Of a stretch of DNA of 64,000 nt, positions 54,971 through 64,000 are shown one piece after another. Each line of letters begins with the position of its first letter. The first letter of the stretch is position 1. This stretch comes from Rebecca billardiae RCC1528. Taxonomy: Eukaryota > Haptophyta. Below the pieces are notes generated by a model that did no database searches, was not told the origin of the DNA, and worked only from the letters and a program-made list of their open reading frames with translations. A program made the position numbers and the translations under genes. The DNA lies in assembly GCA_965240325.2 (NCBI GenBank), contig OZ251251.1, positions 372,001 through 436,000 on the forward strand, given 5' to 3'.

Positions 54971-55466
54971 CGCTGTGGTGCGCGCGCGCCGCCGGTCGCC
55001 TGTGGCAGGAGGTGGCACGCCACCCTCTGGCTGGGCTGTCTGGCTAATGACCGCGCGGTCGTAACTCGTAGCCGGACGGCAATAAATGACGAGCCGGCCG
55101 CGGTGTCCGGTGCTGCGCGCGCGCATAGGTCTCAAATCCTTCGCGTGGTTGGAATCCTGGCGGTATCTCTACCTCCCGGACTCTCCTTGGTCACCGGCTG
55201 CTGCTGTTTCGGCCGAGCGGCCACAAAAAAACGAACACACTTCTCGCGGGCGGGAAAAGGAAAACAGCGCGGAAGATCAAACGCCAAACGCTCGGCTTTC
55301 CGCCGCCGCGCGGCGCCCTCGCGAGCGGAGTCGCGGCACGTTCAAGCGCGCCGCCCACACTGGCCGCCGCTGCGCGCAACAGCAGTGTGGCTGCCTGCTC
55401 GGCTGGGCCGAGCGACCGGGCGGCGCTCTCGCGCGACCGACAGCCGCGCGGTCGAGCTAGCTACAC
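54971..55466. promoter_or_regulatory. Bidirectional promoter region, FKBP / Sfi1-like gene
   Basis: 496 bp between divergent starts. Bases 55215-55300 form an A-rich patch (runs such as CCACAAAAAAACG and GGAAAAGGAAAAC) within GC-rich DNA, which may be the core promoter on either strand. Confidence 0.45.
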
Positions 55467-58400
55467 ATGGACGGCGGCTTCCGCCGACGGAGCCTGGGGC
55501 CGCCGCGGGAGTGGCCGCCGCCGGGCTCCACTCTGCCCGCGCCGCACCAGCCCACGCCCGCCGCGGCCGCGCGCTCCGAGCGTGCGCCGCAGCAGCAGGC
55601 CTCCCCTCTCTGCGCGGCCGCGGCGGCCGCGGCGGCCGAGCTGGAGGGCCCAGCGGAGGTGCCGGCTCGGCGCGCGGCAGTTCGATCGTTTAGCCTCTCC
55701 GCCGTCGACGCGCGCGCGCACGACCTCCAGCGCCGCGCCGCGAGCGAGGACGACGCGGCGGCCGCGCACGCGGCCGCGCTCTCAGGCCAAGCGCTGGCCG
55801 GTCCGGCCACGCTCGCGTCGCCTCGGCCGGCGGCGGCGGGCGATGCGCGCGGCGTGCCGGCGCCCATGCCCGTGCCGGCTGCACGCGCGCCGCCGCCGCC
55901 GCCGCTGCGCCTGGCCGCCACCGGCGTCGCGGGCCGCGGCGGCGCGCGCGGCGCGCCTCCGCGCGGCCAGACGCCTGAGGCGGCGGCGGAGGAGGAGGCG
56001 GAGGCGGCGGCGGAGGAGGAGGCGGAGGACCACGCGGCGGTGGCGAAGGCGAGCGCGGCGCTCGTCGCGGCGGCGATGGGCGCGCGCCTCTCCCCCGACG
56101 CCTCCGCCGCCCGCCGCCCCATGATCTCCGCCGCGCTCGTCGACGCGGCCGCGCGGCGCGCGGAGCACGTCGAGCTGTCGCACCGGCTGTGGCTGTGGGC
56201 GCGCGCGGCGCGCGAGGCGCGGCTGGGCGCGCGGCTGGGCGCGGGCGTGCGCGCGCGCGCGCGCGCGCTGCTGGCGTGGCGCGCGCTGCGCGCGTGGGCC
56301 GACGGCGCGGCGCACGCCTCCGCGCTCGCCGCGCGCGCCTCCGCGCTGCCGGCGCTGCTGCAGCCGCTGCGCCGTCTGCTGCGCTGGTGGGTGCGCGCGC
56401 GCGCCGCGGCCGCGCTCGCGCGCGGCGCGCGGCTGCACGCGAGCGCGCGCGCGCTCGCGCGGTGGCGCGTGGGGCTGCGCGAGCGCGCGCGGCGCTCGGC
56501 GCTCGAGCACGCCGGCGCGGCGCGCGCGCACGACGCGCGCGACGCGGCGGCCGTGCGCGCCTTCGAGGCGTGGGCGCGCGCGGCCGCGGCGGGCGCGCAC
56601 GCGCGCAACACGACGCGAGCGTGGCTCGGCGTGCGCGCCGGCCGCGCGCTGCGCCGGTGGTGGGCGCGCGCGACGACGCGGCGGCGCGACCGGCGCGCGC
56701 TCGCCGAGCTCTCGACGCACGCCACGCGCCGCGGCCTCGGCGCCCACGCCGAGGCGTGGCGCGCCCGCGCCGCCGCGCGCGCGCGCGCGCGCCGCGTCGG
56801 CCGGCGTGCTGCGCGCGCGATCGCGCATCGGCGCTCGCGCGGCGCGCTCGCGCAGTGGGTGGGCGCGTACGGCGCGGCGGCGCGGAGCGCGGAGGTGCAC
56901 GAGCTCACGCGGCTGCGCGCAGAGGTGGTCGGCGTCGCGCGCGCGCTCGCCGAGTGGCACGCCGCCGCCGCCGAGCTCCTCCACCTCCGGCGCGGCGTGG
57001 GCGCGCTCGGCGCGCCTCCACTCGGCCGCGCGTGGCGCGCGTGGGCGCGCGCGGTCGGCGCGCGCGCGCTCTCGCGCGGCGCGGTGGAGGCGGCGGCGGG
57101 GTACGAGCGGTGGCGGCTGCTCGCGCGCGCGTTCGGCGGGTGGGCCGACATCGGGTACGACCCGGTCGACTCGCCCTCCAAGCTCGCCACCCTCGGCCGC
57201 GGCGCCTCCGCGCACGGCGCCCTCCGGCTCTCGTGGGCCGGCTGGCGCGGCCGCGCTCTCGGCTGGGGCATCGCCGCGCAGTCGCGCCGGCAGCTGCTCG
57301 GCGCGGCGCTGCTCACGTGGCGGCTGGGGCTCGGCGCGGGCGCGGAGGCGGCGGCGGCGATGGCGACGATGGCCGAGTACGGCGCGCACACCGACTGCGC
57401 CCGCGCGTGGCGCGCGTGGCGCGCGTGGCGCGCCGCGCGCGCGCTCGCGCGCCGCGCGGCCGACGGCGCAGACGCGGCCGCGGCGCGCGACGCGCTCGGC
57501 GCGTGGCGGCGCGCGCGCGGCGCCGCGCGCACGGCGCACACGCGGCTCGAGCGCGCGGGGCGCACGTGGGCGGGCGGCGCGCTGGGCGGCTCGTGGCGCG
57601 ACTGGCGCGCCTCCACCCACGCCGCGCACCACGCCCTCCTCGCCGCCTACCGCTTCATGCACGCGGGCGCGGGCCGCGCGCTCGGCGCGTGGGCGGCGCG
57701 CGCGGCCGAGGATGCGCGCGCGCGCGCCGCGCTGCGCGCCGGGCTGCTCGGCCGGCTCGAGGGCGCGTTCGGCGCGTGGCGCGAGGGTGCGGCGTCGGCG
57801 CACGGCGAGCGCGGCGGGCTGCGCGCCGCCGCGCTCGCGTGGGCCGGCGGCGCGCTCGGCGCCTCGTGGGCCGAGTGGACGGCGGAGGGGCGGCGGCGCG
57901 GCGCAGCGCGGCGCGCGGCGGCGCGCGCGCTCGCGCTCGGCGCGGCGCGCGCGCTCGGCGCGTGGCGCGAGCGGCTGGCGGAGGAGCGGCGGTTCCTCGA
58001 GGCGAGCGTGCGGCTGTTCCTCGCGGAGCAGCGCGTCGCGTTCCGCGCGTGGCGCCGCTCCGCGCTGCCCGACGCGCTGCTCCTCCGCCGCGGCGCGGCG
58101 GGCTTTGTCTTTGGCGCGGTGCTCGGCTCGTGGCGCTGGTGGGCGCGCGCGCGCGCGATCGCGCGCGCCGCGCGCCGGCTCGCGCCGCGGATGGCGACGC
58201 GCGCGCAGCGCGGCGCGTTCGACGCGTGGGCGCCGCACGCGCACACGAACCTGCTGCTCCGCCGCGGCGGCGCGGGCTTCGCCCACGCCGCGCTCGGCCG
58301 CGCGCAGCGCACGTGGGCGGCCGAGGCGGCCCTCTTTCGCGCCGCGCGCGCCGCCGCGCCGCGGCTGGTGCACGGCAGCGCGGCGCGCGCGCTCGGCGCG

Positions 58401-61400
58401 TGGCGCGGCGGCGTGGAGGCGGAGCGGCGGTTCCTCGAGGCGAGCGTGCGGCTGTTCCTCGCGGAGCAGCGCGTGGCGTTCCGCGCGTGGCGCCGCTCCG
58501 CGCTGCCCGACGCGCTGCTGCTCCGCCGCGGCGCGGCGGGCTTTGTCTTTGGCGCGGTGCTCGGCTCGTGGCGCTGGTGGGCGCGCGCGCGCGCGATCGC
58601 GCGCGCCGCGCGCCGGCTCGCGCCGCGCATGGCGACGCGCGCGCAGCGCGGCGCGTTCGACGCGTGGGCGCCGCACGCGCACACGGGCCTGCTGCTCCGC
58701 CGCGGCGGCGCGGGCTTCGCCCACGCCGCGCTCGGCCGCGCGCAGCGCACGTGGGCCGCCGACGCCGCGCTGTGGCGCGGGCTGCGCCGCGCCGCGCCTC
58801 GCTTTGCGTACGGCGCCGCGGCGCGCGCGTACGCCGGGTGGGCGGACGCGGCGGCGCTGGGGCGCGCGGCGAGCCGGCTGCGCCCGCTCGTGGCGACGCG
58901 CGCGCTGCGCGGCGCGTTCGGCGCGTGGGCGCCCCACGCGCACACCGGCCTGCTCCTCCGCCGCGGCGGCGCGGGCTTTTCGCACGGCGCGCTCGGCCGC
59001 GCGCAGCGCGCGTGGCGCGCCGAGGCGGCGCGCGCGGCGGCGCTGCGGCGCGCGCTCCCGCGCTTCCTGCACGGCGGCGTGGCGCGCGCGTACGCCGGGT
59101 GGGCGGACGCGGCGCGCGCGGTGCGGCTGATGCGCGCGGCGCGCGCCGGCTTCGCGCACGCCGCCGAGGCGCGCGCGTGGCGCGCGTGGCGCGCCGCGCG
59201 CGACGGCGCGCGCGCGGCCGAGCGCGCGGCCGCGGCCGTGCGCGCGCGCGCGCTCGGCCGCCCGCTCGCCACGTGGCGCGGCGCGGCGGCGGCGGCGCGG
59301 CGGCTGCGGCGCGGCGCGCACGGCTGGCTCGGCCGCGCGCTCGGCCCGTCCTGGCGCGCCTGGCGCGACGAGGAGGCCTTCGCCCGCGCGCGCCTCCTCA
59401 CCGCGCTGACCGTCTACAGCGCGGCCGCGGCGCGCGCGTTTAGGCGTTGGGCGGCGGGCGCGGGCGCGGGCGCGCGCGCGGCGCGCGCCGCGGCGCGGCG
59501 CTGGGCGGCGGGCTCGCTCGGCGCGAGCTGGGCGGCGTGGGTGGCGGAGGAGGCGCGGCTGCGGCTGCTGCTCCGCGCCGTCGGCCGCGCGCGCCACCGC
59601 GAGTCCGCGCGCGCCTTCGAGCGCTGGGCGCCGCTCGCGCCGCAGCGCGCGCGGCTGCGGCGCGCGCGCCTCGCGGGCGCGCGCTCGGCCGCGCGCGCCG
59701 CGCTCGCGCGCTGGCGCGGCGCGAGCGGCGCGAAGCGCGGCGCGGTGGGCGCGAGCCGCGCGGCGGCGCTCGCGTGGGCGGGCGGCGCGCTCGGCGCCTC
59801 GTGGGCCGAGTGGACCGCCGCCTCCGCGCGCCGCGCCTCCGCGCGCACCGTCGCGGCGCGCGCGCTCGCGCGCGCCGCCACGGCCGCGCTCGGCGCGTGG
59901 CGCGGCGGCGTGGAGGCGGAGCGGCGGTTCCTCGAGGCGAGCGTGCGGCTGTTCCGCGCGGAGCAGCGCGTGGCGTTCCGCGCGTGGCGCCGCTCCGCGC
60001 TGCCCGACGCGCTGCTGCTCCGCCGCGGCGCGGCGGGCTTTGTCTTTGGCGCGGTGCTCGGCTCGTGGCGCTGGTGGGCGCGCGCGCGCGGCTACGCGCG
60101 CGCCGCGCGCCGGCTCGCGCCGCGCATGGCGACGCGCGCGCAGCGCGGCGCGTTCGACGCGTGGGCGCCGCACGCGCACACGGGCCTGCTGCTCCGCCGC
60201 GGCGGCGCGGGCTTCGCGCACGCCGCGCTCGGCCGCGCGCAGCGCACGTGGGCGGCCGAGGCGGCCCTCTTCCGCGCCGCGCGCGCCGCCGCGCCGCGGC
60301 TGGTGCACGGCAGCGCGGCGCGCGCGCTCGGCGCGTGGCGCGGCGCCGCCGACGCGTCGCGCGCGCGCGCGCGGCTGCTGCGCGCGGGGCACGCGGCGTT
60401 CTCGCGCGGCGGCGAGGCGCGCGCGCTGCGCGCGTGGCGCGGCGCGCTGCTCGACCGCGTGCGGCTGCGCCGCCGCGCCGCCGCCGGCTTCGCGCGCGCC
60501 CACCTCCTCGGCTCGTGGGCGCACTGGCTGCGCAGCCGCGCGCTGCACCGCGCGCGCAGCCGCGTGTGGGCGCGCGTGGGCGCGCGCGCGCGCCAGCTCG
60601 CGTTCGGCGAGTGGCGCGCGCAGCGCGAGCTGGGCGTGCTGCTGCGCCGCGGCGCGTCGCGCTTCGCGCAGCGCGCGCTCGCCGCCTCGTGGGCCTCGTG
60701 GGACGAGGCCGCGCTGCTGCACCACGCGACGGCCCTCGCCGCGACCGCCTTCCTGCGGCCGGCGAGCGCGCGCGCGCTGCGCCGCTGGGCGGCGGCGGCG
60801 GCGGCGCGGCCGGCGCTGCGCGTGGCGACGCTGCGCTGGGCGCGCGGCGCGCTGGGAACGTCGTGGTCGGCGTGGTGCGCGACGGCGTACCTGCACTCCG
60901 CGGCGCGCGGCGCGGCCGCCGTGCTCGCGCGCCCGCGCTCCGCCGCCGCGCTGCGCGCGTGGCGCGGCGCGGCGGCCGACGCGGCCGCGCGCCGCCGCGC
61001 CGCGGCCGGCTGGCGGCACGGCGCGGCGGCGCGCGCGTGGCGCGCGCTCGCCGGCGCGACGGAGGGCGAGCGCGTGGCGCTCGGCGCGATCCTCGCGTGG
61101 GCGCAGCGCGCGCGGCGCGCCGCGCTGCGCGCGTGGGCCGCGCGCGCGCTCCCCGCCGCCGCCGCCCTCCGCCTCGGCGCGGCGGGGTTTGCGCGCGGCG
61201 GCGCGCGCGCCGCCTGGGCGCACTGGGCGGCCGAGCGGCGGCGCGCGCGCGCGCTGCGGCGCGCGCTGCCGCGGCTGTGGGCGCGCGAGCTGGGCGCGGC
61301 GTGGGCGGCGTGGGCGCCGGCGGTGGGCGTGGCCGCGCGCGTGCGCCGCGGCCTGCGCGGCGCCGCGCGCTCCTCGCTCGCGCGCGCGCACGCCACGTGG

Positions 61401-64000
61401 CGCGAGGCGGGCGCGCGCTGGCCGCTCGCGCGCCGCGCCGCGGCCGCGCTGCGCGGCCGCGCGCTCGGCGGCGCGTGGCGCGCGTGGGCGGCGCGCGCGG
61501 CGGTCGACGCGCTCGCGAGCGGCGCGGCGCGGCGGCTGCGGCGCGCGGGCGTGTGGCGCGCGTGGCTCGCGCTCGCCGAGCACGCCGCGCACGCCGCCGA
61601 CGCGCACGCCGCCCTCCGCGCCTCGGCGGTGGCGTGGGCGGGCGGCGCGCTCGGCGTCAGCTGGGCGCACTGGCGCGGCCGCGCGGCGCGGCGCGCGACG
61701 GCGCGCGCGGTCGGCGCGCGCGGGCTGGCGCGCGGCGCGGCGCGCGCGCTGCGCGCGTGGGAGGCGCGCGTGGCGGACGCGGCGCTCGAGGCCGCCGCGC
61801 TGCACGCGCTCGCGCGCGCGCCCGAGCGCCGCGCGCTCGGCGCGTGGCGCGCGGCGCTCGCCGCGGCCGCGCGCGCGCGCCGCGGCCGCGCGCGCGCCGC
61901 CGCGCGCTGGGCGGTCGGCACGCTGGCGGGCTCGTGGGGACTGTGGCTCGAGGTGGCGAGCACGCTGCGCGGCGTGCTGCTCGGCGTGGTCGCGCTGCGC
62001 GCGCGCGGCGTGCGCGCCGCGCTCAACACCTGGCGCGACGCCGCGCCCGCCGCGGCCGCGGCGCGCGCGCTCGGCGGCCGCGCGGCGGCGGCGTGGGCGG
62101 CGGGCGGCGCGGGCCGCGCGCTGCGCGCGTGGGCGGCCGCGGCGCGCGACGGCGCGGCGCTGGCGCGCGTGGCGCGCGCGTGGCGCGCGGCCGACGGCGC
62201 GCGCGCGTGGCGCGCGCTCGACGCCGCCACCGCCGCGGGCCGCGCGCGCGCGCGCGCCGGCCGCCTGCTCGCGCGGCGGCGCGCGCGCGCGGCGGCGCGC
62301 GCCGCGTGGGCGGCGTGGGCTGCGGACGCGGGCGGCGCGGCCGCGGCGGAGCGCGGCCGGCGGCGCGCGGCGGCGCGCTGGACGTCGGGCGCGCTGGGGC
62401 AGTCGTGGGGGCACTGGGCGGCGTCGACGCGCGCGTACGGCGCGGGGCTCCTCGCCATCCTGCGCTGGACCAACGCGCGCCTCGCCGCCGCCCTCACCGC
62501 GTGGGCCGACGGCGCGGCCGACGCGGCCGCGCGCCGCCGCGCCGCGGATGCGTGGGCGGCCGCGGACGCGCGCGCGCGCGCGCTGCGCGCGTGGCGCGTG
62601 CACGCGGCGTGGGCGGCGGCGGCGCGCGGCGTGGCGCGCGCGGCGGTGCGCCGCTGGGCCGCCGTCTCCGTCCTGCGCGCCACGCGCGCCTGGGCCGCCA
62701 ACGCGCGCGCGCGCCGGCTCGGCGGGCGCGCGGTGCGCGCGGCCGCGCGGCTGGCCGAGGCCTCGGCGCTGCGGACGTGGCAGGGCGCGGCGCGCGCGGC
62801 CGCGCTGCGCGCGTGGTCGGCGCGCGCGTGGGCGTCGGCGGCGGCGGCGCGCGCGCTGCGCGGCTGGGCGCCCGCCGCCGCGCAGCGCGCCCGCCAGCGC
62901 CGCGTCGCCGCCGCGTGGGCGCGCGCCGCCGAGGCGCGCGCGCTGCGCGCGCTCGCGGCGCGCGCCGCGGCCGCGGCCGCGGCGCGGCGCGGCGCGCGCG
63001 CGGCCGCGCTGCGCTGGGCGGGCGGCGCGCTGGGAGGCTCGTGGGCGGCGTGGGGCGAGGAGGTGGCGGCGCACGCGCGGATGCGCCGCGCGCTCGCCGC
63101 CGCGCGCGCCGACGGCGCCGCCGCCGCGCTGCGCGCGTGGGCCGCCGCGGCGCGCGCGGCGGCTCTCGGCGCGCGCGCGGGCCGCGCGCTCGCCGCCGGC
63201 GCGGCCGCGCGCGCGTGGCGCGCGTGGGCGGCCGCGGCCGCCGACGGGCGGCGCGGCGCGCACCGGCTGCGCGCGGGCACGCTGCGCTGGGCGGCGGGCG
63301 CGCTCGCGCGCTCGTGGGCCGAGTGGGCCGACGAGGCCGCCACCGTCGCCACCCTCCTCACCGCTGTCGTGCTCGCGCGCAACTATGGCGCGGGCCGCGC
63401 GCTGCGCGCGTGGGCGGCGGGCGCGCGCGGCCGCGCGCTGCGCGCGCGCGCCGCCGCGGTGCTCGCGGCGGACGGCGCGGGCGCGGCGGCGCTGCGCGCG
63501 CTGAACAGCTGGCGGGCGAACGCGCGCGAGCGCGCGCTCGCCGCCGCCGCCGCGCGCGCCGCGCGCGCGCCGCTCGCCGCGCCGCTCGCGGCGTGGGCGG
63601 CCGCGACCGCGGCGCGGCGCGCGCGCCGCGCGCGGCTGCTGCGCGCGGCCGCGCGCCTCGCCGCCGGCGGCACCGCGGCGGCGTTCGACGCGTGGGCGGC
63701 GGAGGCGCGCGGGCGCGCGCTGCTGCGCGCGGGCGCGCTCGTGCTCGCGGGCGCCAAGGTCGCCGCCGCCTTCCGCGCGTGGGCCGGCGCCACGCCGGCG
63801 CGCGGCGCGCTGCGCGCGCGCGCGCGCGCCGCGGCCGCGGCTGCGACGATCGGCGCCGGCCGCGGCGGCGCGGCGCGCGCGCTGCGCGCGTGGCGGCAGC
63901 ACGGCGCGCTGCGCGCGTACGCGGCGCTCGCGCTCGGCCGCGGCGCGCGCGCGTCGGCCGCGGCGCGCGCGCGCGACGCGCTGCGCGCCTGGCGCACCGC
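55467..64000 (+). CDS. Giant Sfi1-like Trp-repeat (centrin-binding type) protein, open at window end
   Basis: From the ATG at 55467 the frame is open to the last base: more than 2,840 codons with no stop. I checked the stop triplets I could find and all fall in the other frames. The first 190 residues are Pro/Ala-rich (MDGGFRRRSLGPPREWPPPG), with a Glu-rich run. From about residue 230 onward the protein is an array of Ala/Arg-rich helices each carrying a Trp, e.g. ALGAWREGAASAHGERG, GALGASWAEWTAEGRRRG, RVAFRAWRRSALPDALLL, with Trp spaced roughly 30-40 residues. This matches the Sfi1 repeat, in which each long-helix unit binds one centrin at centrosomes, spindle poles or basal bodies. Many dozens of units are present, far more than in yeast Sfi1. 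GC content is extreme. The 3' end is outside the window. Confidence 0.75.
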   Translation, partial: MDGGFRRRSLGPPREWPPPGSTLPAPHQPTPAAAARSERAPQQQASPLCAAAAAAAAELEGPAEVPARRAAVRSFSLSAVDARAHDLQRRAASEDDAAAAHAAALSGQALAGPATLASPRPAAAGDARGVPAPMPVPAARAPPPPPLRLAATGVAGRGGARGAPPRGQTPEAAAEEEAEAAAEEEAEDHAAVAKASAALVAAAMGARLSPDASAARRPMISAALVDAAARRAEHVELSHRLWLWARAAREARLGARLGAGVRARARALLAWRALRAWADGAAHASALAARASALPALLQPLRRLLRWWVRARAAAALARGARLHASARALARWRVGLRERARRSALEHAGAARAHDARDAAAVRAFEAWARAAAAGAHARNTTRAWLGVRAGRALRRWWARATTRRRDRRALAELSTHATRRGLGAHAEAWRARAAARARARRVGRRAARAIAHRRSRGALAQWVGAYGAAARSAEVHELTRLRAEVVGVARALAEWHAAAAELLHLRRGVGALGAPPLGRAWRAWARAVGARALSRGAVEAAAGYERWRLLARAFGGWADIGYDPVDSPSKLATLGRGASAHGALRLSWAGWRGRALGWGIAAQSRRQLLGAALLTWRLGLGAGAEAAAAMATMAEYGAHTDCARAWRAWRAWRAARALARRAADGADAAAARDALGAWRRARGAARTAHTRLERAGRTWAGGALGGSWRDWRASTHAAHHALLAAYRFMHAGAGRALGAWAARAAEDARARAALRAGLLGRLEGAFGAWREGAASAHGERGGLRAAALAWAGGALGASWAEWTAEGRRRGAARRAAARALALGAARALGAWRERLAEERRFLEASVRLFLAEQRVAFRAWRRSALPDALLLRRGAAGFVFGAVLGSWRWWARARAIARAARRLAPRMATRAQRGAFDAWAPHAHTNLLLRRGGAGFAHAALGRAQRTWAAEAALFRAARAAAPRLVHGSAARALGAWRGGVEAERRFLEASVRLFLAEQRVAFRAWRRSALPDALLLRRGAAGFVFGAVLGSWRWWARARAIARAARRLAPRMATRAQRGAFDAWAPHAHTGLLLRRGGAGFAHAALGRAQRTWAADAALWRGLRRAAPRFAYGAAARAYAGWADAAALGRAASRLRPLVATRALRGAFGAWAPHAHTGLLLRRGGAGFSHGALGRAQRAWRAEAARAAALRRALPRFLHGGVARAYAGWADAARAVRLMRAARAGFAHAAEARAWRAWRAARDGARAAERAAAAVRARALGRPLATWRGAAAAARRLRRGAHGWLGRALGPSWRAWRDEEAFARARLLTALTVYSAAAARAFRRWAAGAGAGARAARAAARRWAAGSLGASWAAWVAEEARLRLLLRAVGRARHRESARAFERWAPLAPQRARLRRARLAGARSAARAALARWRGASGAKRGAVGASRAAALAWAGGALGASWAEWTAASARRASARTVAARALARAATAALGAWRGGVEAERRFLEASVRLFRAEQRVAFRAWRRSALPDALLLRRGAAGFVFGAVLGSWRWWARARGYARAARRLAPRMATRAQRGAFDAWAPHAHTGLLLRRGGAGFAHAALGRAQRTWAAEAALFRAARAAAPRLVHGSAARALGAWRGAADASRARARLLRAGHAAFSRGGEARALRAWRGALLDRVRLRRRAAAGFARAHLLGSWAHWLRSRALHRARSRVWARVGARARQLAFGEWRAQRELGVLLRRGASRFAQRALAASWASWDEAALLHHATALAATAFLRPASARALRRWAAAAAARPALRVATLRWARGALGTSWSAWCATAYLHSAARGAAAVLARPRSAAALRAWRGAAADAAARRRAAAGWRHGAAARAWRALAGATEGERVALGAILAWAQRARRAALRAWAARALPAAAALRLGAAGFARGGARAAWAHWAAERRRARALRRALPRLWARELGAAWAAWAPAVGVAARVRRGLRGAARSSLARAHATWREAGARWPLARRAAAALRGRALGGAWRAWAARAAVDALASGAARRLRRAGVWRAWLALAEHAAHAADAHAALRASAVAWAGGALGVSWAHWRGRAARRATARAVGARGLARGAARALRAWEARVADAALEAAALHALARAPERRALGAWRAALAAAARARRGRARAAARWAVGTLAGSWGLWLEVASTLRGVLLGVVALRARGVRAALNTWRDAAPAAAAARALGGRAAAAWAAGGAGRALRAWAAAARDGAALARVARAWRAADGARAWRALDAATAAGRARARAGRLLARRRARAAARAAWAAWAADAGGAAAAERGRRRAAARWTSGALGQSWGHWAASTRAYGAGLLAILRWTNARLAAALTAWADGAADAAARRRAADAWAAADARARALRAWRVHAAWAAAARGVARAAVRRWAAVSVLRATRAWAANARARRLGGRAVRAAARLAEASALRTWQGAARAAALRAWSARAWASAAAARALRGWAPAAAQRARQRRVAAAWARAAEARALRALAARAAAAAAARRGARAAALRWAGGALGGSWAAWGEEVAAHARMRRALAAARADGAAAALRAWAAAARAAALGARAGRALAAGAAARAWRAWAAAAADGRRGAHRLRAGTLRWAAGALARSWAEWADEAATVATLLTAVVLARNYGAGRALRAWAAGARGRALRARAAAVLAADGAGAAALRALNSWRANARERALAAAAARAARAPLAAPLAAWAAATAARRARRARLLRAAARLAAGGTAAAFDAWAAEARGRALLRAGALVLAGAKVAAAFRAWAGATPARGALRARARAAAAAATIGAGRGGAARALRAWRQHGALRAYAALALGRGARASAAARARDALRAWRT
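57950..60350 (+). repeat. Long in-frame segmental repeats inside the Sfi1-like gene
   Basis: A block containing GGTTCCTCGAGGCGAGCGTG recurs at 57991, 58429 and 59926 (spacings 438 and 1,497 bp, both multiples of three), with about 400 bp of near-identical sequence after each. Units GFAHAALGRAQRTWAAEAAL and HAHTGLLLRRGGAGF also recur. This indicates recent in-frame expansion of multi-helix modules. Confidence 0.85.

Noticed and set aside
55782-63902. A 2,706-codon open frame on the minus strand opposite the Sfi1-like gene
   Set aside because: It is in codon register with the + frame and is the reverse complement of GCG/CGC codons, which cannot form stops. Its Pro/Arg repeats simply mirror the Trp and Ala codons of the sense strand.
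1-64000. CRISPR arrays, rRNA genes, prokaryotic operons
   Set aside because: No regularly spaced short repeats with unique spacers, no rRNA core sequences, and genes have spliceosomal introns and single-gene promoters.

Overview
This is nuclear DNA of a eukaryotic microbe with an extremely GC-rich genome (long stretches of alternating GC, no operons, short GT-AG introns, disordered Ala/Arg/Gly-rich proteins). The gene set includes a plant-type GARP Myb factor, a class II histone deacetylase, a CWC15 spliceosome subunit, a tubulin ligase, an Sfi1-like centrin-repeat protein, secreted Pro-rich Cys-repeat proteins and Golgi glycosyltransferases. It fits a flagellated unicellular alga; a haptophyte (pavlovophyte-like GC) is my best guess, but the sequence alone cannot prove it.

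Layout: 0.7-1.8 kb DUF1295 reductase (-); 1.9-3.0 kb foldback transposon; 3.2-4.7 kb MFS transporter (-) head-to-head with a sulfotransferase (+, to 5.7 kb); 6.1-9.6 kb secreted Cys-repeat protein (+); 10.7-13.7 kb DnaJ protein (-) head-to-head with the histone deacetylase (+, to 17.0 kb); 18.9-21.3 kb GARP factor (-); 22.8-23.9 kb ankyrin protein (-) head-to-head with a 68-residue membrane protein (+); 25.5-26.6 kb CWC15 (-) head-to-head with TTLL (+, 29.0-32.0 kb), with a 2.2 kb near-perfect palindrome lodged between them; 32.7-36.4 kb GAF protein (+); 37.0-40.7 kb RS-rich disordered protein (-) head-to-head with a two-domain fucosyltransferase-like protein (+, 41.1-44.4 kb); 44.4-46.1 kb a TA-flanked transposon; 46-48.8 and 50.8-54.3 kb repeat-rich, gene-poor DNA flanking a GT61 glycosyltransferase (48.8-50.8 kb); 54.3-55.0 kb FKBP (-) head-to-head with a giant Sfi1-like gene that is still open at the window end (55.5 to beyond 64.0 kb).

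Spliced models were built by hand from motif continuity, splice sites and reading-frame arithmetic. Every multi-exon model below closes in frame (total exon length divisible by three). Introns are about 90-225 bp and mostly begin GTGCG and end GCGCAG with no pyrimidine tract. Six neighbouring pairs are divergently transcribed from shared gaps of 32 to about 500 bp (2.36 kb for the pair split by the palindrome). Functional themes are protein glycosylation and sulfation in the Golgi, chromatin and RNA processing, and microtubule/centrin biology, but there is no sign that these genes form one pathway.
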